Shown piece by piece: positions 6,447 to 13,729 of a stretch of DNA of 21,211 bases. The stretch lies in the IMG/VR virus record IMGVR_UViG_3300009285_004065, positions 1-21,211 of that record; one strand, written 5' to 3'. Each line of letters begins with the position of its first letter. Positions within the stretch are counted from its first letter, which is position 1. Source of the stretch: a virus. The notes under the pieces were generated by a model that made no database searches, was not told the origin of the DNA, and saw only the letters and a program-made list of their open reading frames with translations. Both the position numbers and the translations under genes were made by a program.

Positions 6447-9251
6447 TTACTGTATCAAGTAACTAAATGAGTAATAGAAAACTACGGTAGTGGCCCCGTC
6501 ACCGTATGCCGTTAGTTCATTGGCAATTGTCACAGTCTGCGCACCAGATGTTGCAGTTACTTTCGCTGTTTCTTTAATTGCATTATTCGCCTTGTACGTA
6601 CCAGCTATGCCTACCGCATCATTCGCGTTGTCGAAATTTGCAGTTGGTATCGGTAAGGTTATCGTAAACGAGGTATCTGTGTTTGTAGCAGCAATTGTCA
6701 CCGAAACCGCGCCGTTTACCTGCACTACGTTACCAATTTGTTGATAATAATGAGTTCCGACACTTGCGGCTGATGTATTGGCAACGTTAGTTGCAGTTGG
6801 AGCATATGACCCCTGGGCTAAATGCTCTAAGACAAACCAGGCGGCACCACTGCAAACGACCACCAAAACTGAATAGCGCCCAGTAACATTTTTGGTTGCT
6901 ACATTATCGATTAACTCGGCACCCTCACCGTCAACGATTACAGACCCCGCGCCACTATCAATTTTCTTGATCGTGATTTTACGTCCAGTGTTGGCTGCTG
7001 CTGTAGGTAGCGTGATTGTGCGGTCAGACGCGCCAGTTGTGACTAGAATGATGTCATATCCATCGTTGTCAAGAATTGCATAGTCGGCACTGTCTATATA
7101 TGTGTAGGTTGATTTAAAATTAATGTCATTATTATTGATTGACTTTGCTTTGTATTCCAGCCCATGCGCATATGCCGTTGTGGTTGCTGAGCCATCACCT
7201 GTCAGCTCGATAACAGCCCCGCCCTCAGTAGCCGCAAGTTGGAAATAATCAGTACTGGCCCCAACTACATAGTAGGTAGTGCTGACAGACAGCCCGGTTG
7301 GCAATGCCCCCGTAGTGGTGAAATAGATACGATCGCCGTTGGCCAGCGGGTGCCCCGTCCAGAGGCAAATATCTTCCGCAGCCCCACCAGTTTCATCAAA
7401 CGTAACCTCAGCCGTAACATACTTCGCGGAGATGTCACCAAGTAGACTGGTGTCAACCGCCGTGGCTTCGTTGGATGCATTACCGATGAACACACTTTCA
7501 TCAGCCAGGGTGCTGGTGAGTGCTGCTGCCCATGATGTATCAGCGCCGTCTGTGGACAGTACCTTACCGCCGTTGCCGGTTTGGGAAGGCAGTAGTGCGT
7601 TCAGAGCTGCATTGGCCGTCGCCTGCCCCGTACCACCCCTGGTGATGTCCAGGGCTGCCTCGAATGTGAGGGTGCCTGCGTTGGAGTATACTGCGCCGCT
7701 GGACCCGGTGATGATGAGTCCACCAAAGGTTGGAGTGGCATCAGACGTGAGATCTTGGTTTACCAGGCTGGATGCCTCAACCGTGAGGTCCCCTGACAAG
7801 CTGACCGTGCGAGCCGCATTGTTAACATTGAGTGTCAAGGTGCGATCTTCCGAACAGCTTGAAGACGAGGCAAGCACAAGATCCCCTGCCCCAGCGTCTG
7901 TTAGTTTCGGCAGGGTCAACACCTTATTCGTCAAGGTTTCCGATCCCGCAAGTGTTGCCAAAGTTCCTGTGGTTGGCAGGGTGACATCCGTGGTGTTCGA
8001 GGTGGTCAGGGTGAGCGAATACGCCCCAGCGGTAACAAACGCACCAGCCGTGGTGATTCCTCCTGCCATGGAGATCGTGCGATCGGCGTTGTTCACATTG
8101 ATCGTCAGGGTTCGATCAGCAGATGCACTGGAACTTGAAGTGATGATCAGATCCCCTACCCCTGCGTCAGTAATCTTTGGGGAGGTAAGGGTCTTGTTAG
8201 TCAGGGTCTCGGAACCAGCCAAGGTGGCAAGGGTTCCTGTAGTAGGTAGCGTGACGCCTGTTGTATTCGTAGCCGTGAGTGTGACAGCGTAGGCACCCAC
8301 CGTGGTTAGTGCACCAGCCGTGGTCAGTGTGCCCCCAAGCGCGATGTTGCCCGCAAGGGAGATGCTCCTGGCAGCATTTTGCATGTTGAGAGTGAGGGTC
8401 CGGCCAGCATCAATAACCGGGTTAGAAGTCGAAACCACCGTCACATCAAATGCAGCCGAGGTGTCCCTCAATGACAGGGAGGTCAGGGAGTCCGCTGTTC
8501 CCCCGTTGATGTCAGGTGCGGTTAGTACTTTATTTGTGAGGGTTTCCGCACCCGCCCGGGTTGCTAGGGTGCCTGTGGTTGGTAGGGTGACATCAGTTGC
8601 AGCAGTGGCACGCAATACCAGTGCATACGCACCAATCGTGGTGAACGCCCCCGCCGTGGCGAGGTCGCCTTCGAGGTTAATCGTGCGGTCCGCATCATTC
8701 ATATTGAATGACAGCGTTCGATCCGCAGTACAAAGTGAAAACGACCCGAGAATTAAATCTCCAAACTCAGAATCAGAAAGTTTTGGGGATGTTAGAGTCT
8801 TATTGGTAAACGTCTCGGTACCTGCAATGGTGGCCAGCGTTCCAGTGGTGGGTAGCGTAACATTGGTGGTATTTGAGGTGGTAAGTGTCAGGGAATACGC
8901 CCCGGATGTGATGAACGCATTGGCTGTAGTCAGGTTACCTGACAGAGATATCGACCGTGACGCATTGTTCATGTTCAGAGTAAGTGTTCGATCCTCTGAA
9001 CAATTAGAATTGGATGTTATGATCAAATCCCCGGCACCAGCGTCGGTGATCTTCGGGGACGTGAGAGTCTTGTTTGTTAGAGTGTCCGTGGTCGCCCTGC
9101 CAACCAAGGTATCCGTAGACACGGGTAGCGTGATCGTGATTGCTGAGGCCACACTAGCATTGCGCTGCACCGTCGTCTGCTCAGTAGCTCCACGAGCGAT
9201 AACAATTGAAGTGCCGTCTTGACTGAGTGACCCACGCAGATATCGTGACAT
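6447..9251 (-). CDS. Fibre-like virion protein with five tandem LTNKTLTSP repeats
   Basis: A 934-aa protein. The ATG has GAGG 5 nt upstream. After a 54-residue head come five repeats of about 90 aa (residues 55-144, 145-234, 235-346, 347-436 and a partial copy to about 492). Each starts with ETLTNKTLTSPKI and ends with VTLPTTGTLAT. Next is a segment typical of phage fibres (LDITRGGTGQATANAALNALL, about 525-545), then a module with GHPLANGDRIYFTTTGALPTGLS of the kind found in tail proteins. The C-terminal 230 residues are beta-rich (TITLPTAAANTGRKITIKKI near 730) and could be the receptor-facing or trimerising tip. No catalytic motif is seen. Repeat and motif content is that of tail or head fibres and side appendages. 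The next gene upstream carries the same module. Its exact place on the virion cannot be read from sequence. Confidence 0.82.
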   Translation of the reverse strand: MSRYLRGSLSQDGTSIVIARGATEQTTVQRNASVASAITITLPVSTDTLVGRATTDTLTNKTLTSPKITDAGAGDLIITSNSNCSEDRTLTLNMNNASRSISLSGNLTTANAFITSGAYSLTLTTSNTTNVTLPTTGTLATIAGTETFTNKTLTSPKLSDSEFGDLILGSFSLCTADRTLSFNMNDADRTINLEGDLATAGAFTTIGAYALVLRATAATDVTLPTTGTLATRAGAETLTNKVLTAPDINGGTADSLTSLSLRDTSAAFDVTVVSTSNPVIDAGRTLTLNMQNAARSISLAGNIALGGTLTTAGALTTVGAYAVTLTATNTTGVTLPTTGTLATLAGSETLTNKTLTSPKITDAGVGDLIITSSSSASADRTLTINVNNADRTISMAGGITTAGAFVTAGAYSLTLTTSNTTDVTLPTTGTLATLAGSETLTNKVLTLPKLTDAGAGDLVLASSSSCSEDRTLTLNVNNAARTVSLSGDLTVEASSLVNQDLTSDATPTFGGLIITGSSGAVYSNAGTLTFEAALDITRGGTGQATANAALNALLPSQTGNGGKVLSTDGADTSWAAALTSTLADESVFIGNASNEATAVDTSLLGDISAKYVTAEVTFDETGGAAEDICLWTGHPLANGDRIYFTTTGALPTGLSVSTTYYVVGASTDYFQLAATEGGAVIELTGDGSATTTAYAHGLEYKAKSINNNDINFKSTYTYIDSADYAILDNDGYDIILVTTGASDRTITLPTAAANTGRKITIKKIDSGAGSVIVDGEGAELIDNVATKNVTGRYSVLVVVCSGAAWFVLEHLAQGSYAPTATNVANTSAASVGTHYYQQIGNVVQVNGAVSVTIAATNTDTSFTITLPIPTANFDNANDAVGIAGTYKANNAIKETAKVTATSGAQTVTIANELTAYGDGATTVVFYYSFSYLIQ
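7776..9089. repeat. Tandem repeats (270-bp period, one 336-bp copy) in the fibre-like gene
   Basis: Five in-frame units: 8820-9089, 8550-8819, 8214-8549, 7944-8213 and a partial 7776-7943. Three have exactly 90 codons; the third has an insertion of about 22 codons. Conserved cores encode LTNKTLTSPKI, DRTLTLNMNNAARSISL and SLTLTTSNTTDVTLPTTGTLAT. Copies have diverged, so they are old rather than a recent slippage product. Confidence 0.85.
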
Positions 9252-9270
9252 GTGCGCCTCATTGAAAGAG

Positions 9271-9294
9271 GGGTGGGGCCATGTGACCCCACCC
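9271..9294 (-). terminator. Hairpin between the two fibre-like genes
   Basis: A perfect 8-bp GC-rich stem (GGGTGGGG / CCCCACCC) with an 8-nt loop lies in the 50-nt gap between the 569-aa and 934-aa genes. On the minus strand it is followed by CTCTTTC, a weak U tract, so it may be a leaky terminator or an mRNA stabilising structure. Confidence 0.4.
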
Positions 9295-9301
9295 GGCAGG
9301 A

Positions 9302-11011
9302 TTACCGAAGAACCATGTACGAGATGATCGAGTCAGCTTGGGGGTCAGCAGAGAACGTGAACGTAACTTTACCAGTACCAGCAACAGCCGATACACCAGT
9401 CACTGATCCACTTCCCCCGTTCAAGATTCCCCACACCACTTTGTTACCAGAGACTGCACCGGCAACAACTACTTCAACCGCTGCACCCATGATCGAATCA
9501 GCAGTAGCCTCTTGCGGGCTATCCCCGTCTTCGTGGGCAGTGGCGTCAGCCATGTGAGTGTTAACCTTGGCCTTGATGTCATTGAGTCTTGTGATGCACT
9601 CAGCCAGCGTGGTCGGGGCAACCGCAGATGCCAGAGAAGCATTCCCCGCCTCTTGTGCAACGTGATAAACCCACGCAGCACCAAGTTCGGCATCGTCATC
9701 ATGCGCATCATAGCTGGTCAGCATTTCCGCAGTCAGCGCGATCAAAGATGCAAGGTCCGACGCATCTGCTTCTGCTAGGGCTGCCTGTGCCGAGGCGTGC
9801 TCTTCCGTACCAGCACCAGCGTCCGCGTAATGGACATTGATGGTGTCTTTGAGTGCATTGGCTAGCAAGATGGTAGACGCTAAACCAGCGACGTTGCCGT
9901 CATCATCGACCGTCAGGGCATCATCACACCCGACATAGAGGGCATCGACATACGCCTTGATCGATTGCTGGGTAGCTAGCTGGGTTGCACTGTCGGTTGC
10001 CATGTCATCTTCATCGAGGACAGCAGTACCAGATACACTAGTCGTCAACACCGGGGTCGTGAGAGCCGCCGACGTAAACGCCGGGGATGCACCACTGGCA
10101 ACACTTTGGTCCAACGTCACATCAGCAGACACGGTTAGTGAAGCACTCAAGGTAAGGATTTCATCAGCGGCGGTCGGCGTGACAATGGTCAATTTGTTTG
10201 CGTCAGCCGAGCTAACTAGTTCCCAACCAGCGCGATCCGCTGCTTGCTTGAAGTAAGCGGTAACCGCCCCGTCTTCTTCAACCTCGATACCAGCACCGCC
10301 ACCAGACGCGGCAGCACCACCATCATTGAGGGTAATGAGTTTGTCCGCAACGAGTGCATTGGTTGTGCTAACCGTGGTCGTAGTGCCTGCAACAGTTAGA
10401 TTACCATTGATGGTAACCGTGTCGGCACCCGTCAGCGTGCTGATCGAGATCAGGTTAGGAACCGCAGCTGCACCAATGACCAGTGCAGTCGCATCATTTG
10501 CTTCCAATACCCAGGCCACGTCTGCCGCAGAACTGGTGATGGTCCCGTTGATAACCGGGCTGGTCAGGGTCTTGTTGGACAACGCCTGGGACGAGGCAAG
10601 ATCCGCCAGGGTCACGGTACCAGCCGGGAGGGTTGCCACCGTGGTGTTCGAAGCAACGAGAGTCAGGGAGTATGCACCACTGGTGACAAACGCACCAGCC
10701 GTGGTCAAGCTTCCCGCGAGACTGATGTTGCCTTGGAGGTCAATCGTTCTGGCCGCATTGAACAGGTCAAAGGTGAGCGCACGGTCAGCAGTAAGTACTG
10801 TGCCGCCGTCACCATTGGCGACCAACTTGACATCATACGCAGCCGTTGTTAGGTCGTTGAGGTGCAATGCAGTGACAATAGTCGGGCTAGTAAAGACACC
10901 GGCCTCTGCCACGGCTTCCGCAATTTTCTTTTGTTTCTTGCTGAATCGGTATTTTCTTGAGGGATGTAGCCCCGCAAGATCCGAAATGTTACTGAGGGTG
11001 ATAGCTGCCAT
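9302..11011 (-). CDS. Fibre/decoration-like virion protein downstream of the capsid gene
   Basis: A 569-aa protein. The ATG is preceded by AAAGGAG at 7 nt, a strong ribosome site. The head has a basic patch (KYRFSKKQKKIAE, residues 20-32). Residues 74-155 are one copy of the module repeated in the next gene (DRALTFDLFNAARTIDL ... LSNKTLTSPVING). Residues 200-265 (NGNLTVAGTTTTVSTTNALV ... GIEVEEDG) match a pattern common in phage tail-fibre proteins. TQLATQQSIKAYVDAL (343-358) is another fibre signature. Residues 385-500 hold about three copies of a His/Asp-rich helical motif (NVHYADA, YDAHDDDA, NTHMADATAHED) seen in phage structural proteins. The last 70 residues form a Gly/Val-rich beta region. 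Location straight after the major capsid gene suggests a head fibre, decoration or appendage; a tail fibre is also possible. Confidence 0.75.
   Translation of the reverse strand: MAAITLSNISDLAGLHPSRKYRFSKKQKKIAEAVAEAGVFTSPTIVTALHLNDLTTAAYDVKLVANGDGGTVLTADRALTFDLFNAARTIDLQGNISLAGSLTTAGAFVTSGAYSLTLVASNTTVATLPAGTVTLADLASSQALSNKTLTSPVINGTITSSAADVAWVLEANDATALVIGAAAVPNLISISTLTGADTVTINGNLTVAGTTTTVSTTNALVADKLITLNDGGAAASGGGAGIEVEEDGAVTAYFKQAADRAGWELVSSADANKLTIVTPTAADEILTLSASLTVSADVTLDQSVASGASPAFTSAALTTPVLTTSVSGTAVLDEDDMATDSATQLATQQSIKAYVDALYVGCDDALTVDDDGNVAGLASTILLANALKDTINVHYADAGAGTEEHASAQAALAEADASDLASLIALTAEMLTSYDAHDDDAELGAAWVYHVAQEAGNASLASAVAPTTLAECITRLNDIKAKVNTHMADATAHEDGDSPQEATADSIMGAAVEVVVAGAVSGNKVVWGILNGGSGSVTGVSAVAGTGKVTFTFSADPQADSIISYMVLR
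10547..10792. repeat. Single copy of the fibre repeat module
   Basis: Encodes residues 74-155 of the 569-aa protein. It matches the repeat family of the adjacent gene in order and spacing (DRxLTxxxxNAARTIxLxG, TTAGAFxTxGAYSLTL, LSNKTLTSP). Shared between neighbouring genes, it suggests descent by duplication or recombination within the cluster. Confidence 0.7.
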
Positions 11012-11065
11012 TTCTTGGCTCCTTTATGAGATGTGCGCCCTGCCAGCGTGGGCTGCAAACAGAAT

Positions 11066-11097
11066 GGTGCCCAGGACCACCATGGCCCTGGGTCACC
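11066..11097 (-). terminator. Strong hairpin after the major capsid gene
   Basis: GGTGCCCAGG (11066-11075) pairs with CCTGGGTCACC (11087-11097), giving a 10-bp stem with one bulged base and an 11-nt loop. It starts 7 nt past the capsid stop on the minus strand and is followed by ATTCTGTTTG, which is only a poor U tract. It may act as a partial terminator or protect the capsid mRNA 3' end. The gap it lies in (11012-11103) has no gene. Confidence 0.5.
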
Positions 11098-11103
11098 GTG
11101 CGG

Positions 11104-12501
11104 TTACGCTGTCACGAAGTTGTGGATGCAGAGGAACGCTGCGGGATGGACGCAATAGAACAGTCCACAGCCTTCCATGTATGCGACTTGCTTTCTGGCA
11201 TACCGGCCCGCCGTGCTCGACGGTTTGTAATGCCAAATCGATCCGCCTTCCGGCTTCACGTATTCGAAGTCACCACCCAGGAATTGGAACACGTCCGATT
11301 TCGGGAAGACGTAGATGCGTTTGCCACGAATGAATTCATCGACCTCAAAGCCGATGAGATCCTTGCGGTGCGCATACTTCATTCCCGGAACGCCGCGAAC
11401 ACCGTCCTGGTACGATTGGAACACGCGATCAGATTCCCGTTCCTCGGCCAGTGCATCCTCGGTCTCGGGGGACATGAACGCCGATTCCCATTTTCCCTTG
11501 TACGTGTTCTGGCCAACGCGGTTCTTGACCGCCGTGAGGCCCTGACGAATGTACTGCGGGTCAATGAGATTTCCGCCGCATGACTGGAGCGTGGAGTCAA
11601 GAGCGCCACTGAGGGCAACGCCATTGATCTTGTACCCGGTTCCGCCGACATCAGCCCAAGCCTCAAGGCCCGGCCACAATTCGGAGTACGCACCAAGGTC
11701 TGACGAGCTGGAAAGCGCCGAAAGATCAGCAAAGGTAATGCCGATACGTCGGATGTAGTCAGACGCCTGCGAATCATCGCCAGCACAAGTGGCCGTGATG
11801 TCAATCAGGGTACCAGCCGAGTTCCGGGGCTTCAACACGATGGTATTGCTGGCCCGGTCCGCCGATTCAACCGTCCAGTGATCAAGACCCGTTGACGCAC
11901 TCGCCGTGTTGTTAACGAGTGCCTTGACTTCCGCATTGGCACTGATCCGATACACATGCACTTTGTCGCCCAGTTCGAACCAGCCCACGAACCCACGATC
12001 CGTGTCAGCGGTTTTGAGAACGATGGTTGACGTGTCAGCCGAGGTGCTATTGGTAACCGAACTGATCGTACCAATGACGCCCGTGGCATCCTGGCAAATC
12101 GAGGCTGAAAGCTGGCGGGCATGCGCAATCGACTTCGCCCGGACTTCCTCAGCAACCGGAGCGCCATAGCGAGCAAAATCCTTGGTCGCCAACTTAATGA
12201 CTGACAGAGGAACTTCGATCGCAACGGAATGCTCTTTGTAGTACGCCGTTGCTTCCGACATCGCACTGTCTTGTCCAGCGGGGAAATCCCCAAACGAGCT
12301 GGAGCTGACGAACTGCGAAGCAGCCGCGCCATAGCTGGAGCGCAGGTTGTACCGGACTTCTCCACCAGCCGCCGCGTCAACTTTGAATTGACGAAGCATG
12401 TATTCCCACATGGCTGATTCTGCATTGAGGTTGTTGTAGACGCCCCCACGGGCGACGATCTTGAGATACTTACCCATATCGGTACTGCGAATCTCGGTCA
12501 T
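11104..12501 (-). CDS. Major capsid protein
   Basis: A 465-aa protein. ATG 12501 has AAGGA 7 nt upstream. It lies directly after the scaffold gene, as expected for the coat protein of a tailed phage. Residues 30-135 fit the N-arm and spine region of HK97-fold coat proteins (ESAMWEYMLRQFKV; YYKEHSVAIEVPLSVIKLA; FARYGAPVAEEVRAKS). Residues about 143-245 form a Thr/Ser/Val-rich beta insertion (WFELGDKVHVYRI; SNTIVLKPRNSAG) that interrupts the core, as seen in several coat families. The C-terminal half includes an A-domain-like part ending VHPAAFLCIHNFVTA. The length fits P22- and N4-type coats rather than the smaller T7 coat. Identity rests on gene order and pattern. A strong hairpin follows the gene. 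Confidence 0.85.
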   Translation of the reverse strand: MTEIRSTDMGKYLKIVARGGVYNNLNAESAMWEYMLRQFKVDAAAGGEVRYNLRSSYGAAASQFVSSSSFGDFPAGQDSAMSEATAYYKEHSVAIEVPLSVIKLATKDFARYGAPVAEEVRAKSIAHARQLSASICQDATGVIGTISSVTNSTSADTSTIVLKTADTDRGFVGWFELGDKVHVYRISANAEVKALVNNTASASTGLDHWTVESADRASNTIVLKPRNSAGTLIDITATCAGDDSQASDYIRRIGITFADLSALSSSSDLGAYSELWPGLEAWADVGGTGYKINGVALSGALDSTLQSCGGNLIDPQYIRQGLTAVKNRVGQNTYKGKWESAFMSPETEDALAEERESDRVFQSYQDGVRGVPGMKYAHRKDLIGFEVDEFIRGKRIYVFPKSDVFQFLGGDFEYVKPEGGSIWHYKPSSTAGRYARKQVAYMEGCGLFYCVHPAAFLCIHNFVTA

Positions 12502-12541
12502 TTCTTAATCCTTTTCGTGCCGTTCCCTGGCGTGCAAAAAC

Positions 12542-13645
12542 CTATTTGCGGCGACCACGGAACATTGTGTTGAAAACTTCCAGTGGGTCTTTGCCTGAAT
12601 ATTTGGACATGTCATCTTTTTGGTAGTTGCGGGTCGCGACTACACCGGCTTTCTGCTTGGCGTCCTTCTTGATCTCTTGGACAGTGGTGCGTACTTTTTC
12701 CTCGGTCTGCTTGGTCACCGAAGCACTGAACAACTTGGCAGCGGCAACTGCTTCTTCCTTGATCATTTTCTGGGTTACTTCAGATGGATCTTTAACCCGG
12801 TCACTGATCTTGGACCACATGCGTTCCCAGATGGCCGCTGCTGTTTCATCGCGAAGCACTGTGTCTTTGATGGCCAGCTGTGACTTGATTTGCTTCCAGT
12901 AGGGAAGTGCCATGGTTTGCAACTCCCGCTCCCTGGCCGCTTCACTTTGCTGTGCCGATCTTTCCTGCGCCTTGGTCTGCTGCTTGGTCACCCTGTCCGC
13001 CTTGCGCTTAGCTTCCTCTGCCTCACGCCTTGCATCCATGGCTTCCCGCTTTTCCTCGCTGGCATCGGCATATTGCCTTTGCCACTCAGCCTCAGCCTTC
13101 ACCACTTCACGCGCATCTTTTCCACCAGTGATGATTGCGTACATCTCGTAGAAATCACCTTCGGCTTCCTCAAGACGGCTGAACAACGCATCGCGCTCTT
13201 TCAGCCTGGGAAGTTCCTTAAGTTCCTCCTTGAGAGATTTCATCTCACCACGTAGTCGGGCAGATTCTTTGAAAGCCCTTTTCCCCGCATTGAACATGCT
13301 CAAACGTTTCTGAATCTCGTCGCGATCTTTCACCGGGTTCAGCTCGTACTCAACTCCGTCATCCTTGAACCTGAATGACTCTTGGCCACCCTGTTCGTCT
13401 GGATCATCAGAGTCTTGTCCTTTGCCTTTGCCGTCTTCGCCGAAAAAGCCTATGTCGCTGTCAGCGGACTCTTGTTCCTCTGCCTGCGTGTCAACTTCTT
13501 CTGCGGGCTCGTCCTTTGCAGGTGGTGCGCCTTCGGCACTCACGGAATCCGGGTCAAATGACTGACCGTTTTTCCCTGAGATTGGGGGAAGCGAATCACC
13601 AACACTGAACGACATCTGATCCAATTGCTGTGGCTTTACTGCCAT
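12542..13645 (-). CDS. Capsid scaffolding protein
   Basis: A 367-aa protein. The start at 13645 was chosen because a full AAGGAG lies 6 nt before it; an in-frame ATG at 13681 has no ribosome site. The first 110 residues are acidic and disordered (DEPAEEVDTQAEEQESADSD). Residues about 125-250 are a long charged helical, coiled-coil region (ARLRGEMKSLKEELKELPRL; ARREAEEAKRKADRV), and the C-terminus is basic (YSGKDPLEVF ... FRGRRK), the end that binds coat subunits in P22-type scaffolds. It sits between portal and coat genes, the standard position. Scaffolds guide procapsid assembly and leave or are degraded. No protease motif is seen in it. Family-level sequence identity cannot be checked here. 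Confidence 0.85.
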   Translation of the reverse strand: MAVKPQQLDQMSFSVGDSLPPISGKNGQSFDPDSVSAEGAPPAKDEPAEEVDTQAEEQESADSDIGFFGEDGKGKGQDSDDPDEQGGQESFRFKDDGVEYELNPVKDRDEIQKRLSMFNAGKRAFKESARLRGEMKSLKEELKELPRLKERDALFSRLEEAEGDFYEMYAIITGGKDAREVVKAEAEWQRQYADASEEKREAMDARREAEEAKRKADRVTKQQTKAQERSAQQSEAARERELQTMALPYWKQIKSQLAIKDTVLRDETAAAIWERMWSKISDRVKDPSEVTQKMIKEEAVAAAKLFSASVTKQTEEKVRTTVQEIKKDAKQKAGVVATRNYQKDDMSKYSGKDPLEVFNTMFRGRRK

Positions 13646-13697
13646 GAGTAACTCCTTGTGACGCCTTTGTGGGGCAGTCATGTAGTGTGACGAGGGT

Positions 13698-13712
13698 CGC
13701 GCACCATGCGCG
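13698..13712 (-). other. Short stem-loop in the portal-scaffold gap
   Basis: CGCGC / GCGCG with a 5-nt loop, in the 84-nt gap between the portal stop and the scaffold start. There is no U tract, so it is not a terminator by itself. It might slow ribosomes or nucleases. The rest of the gap holds only the scaffold ribosome site. Confidence 0.25.
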
Positions 13713-13729
13713 GTGGGTCTCGGAAGGGA

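Noticed and set aside
7339-9222. Long plus-strand open frames opposite the 934-aa gene (about 317 and 306 codons)
   Set aside because: They mirror the repeats of the real gene on the opposite strand, have odd Val/Ser/Arg composition and no ribosome sites. Repeats plus codon bias explain them.
12542-13681. Longer 379-aa scaffold from ATG 13681
   Set aside because: No ribosome site there, whereas the internal ATG at 13645 follows a full AAGGAG at ideal spacing.
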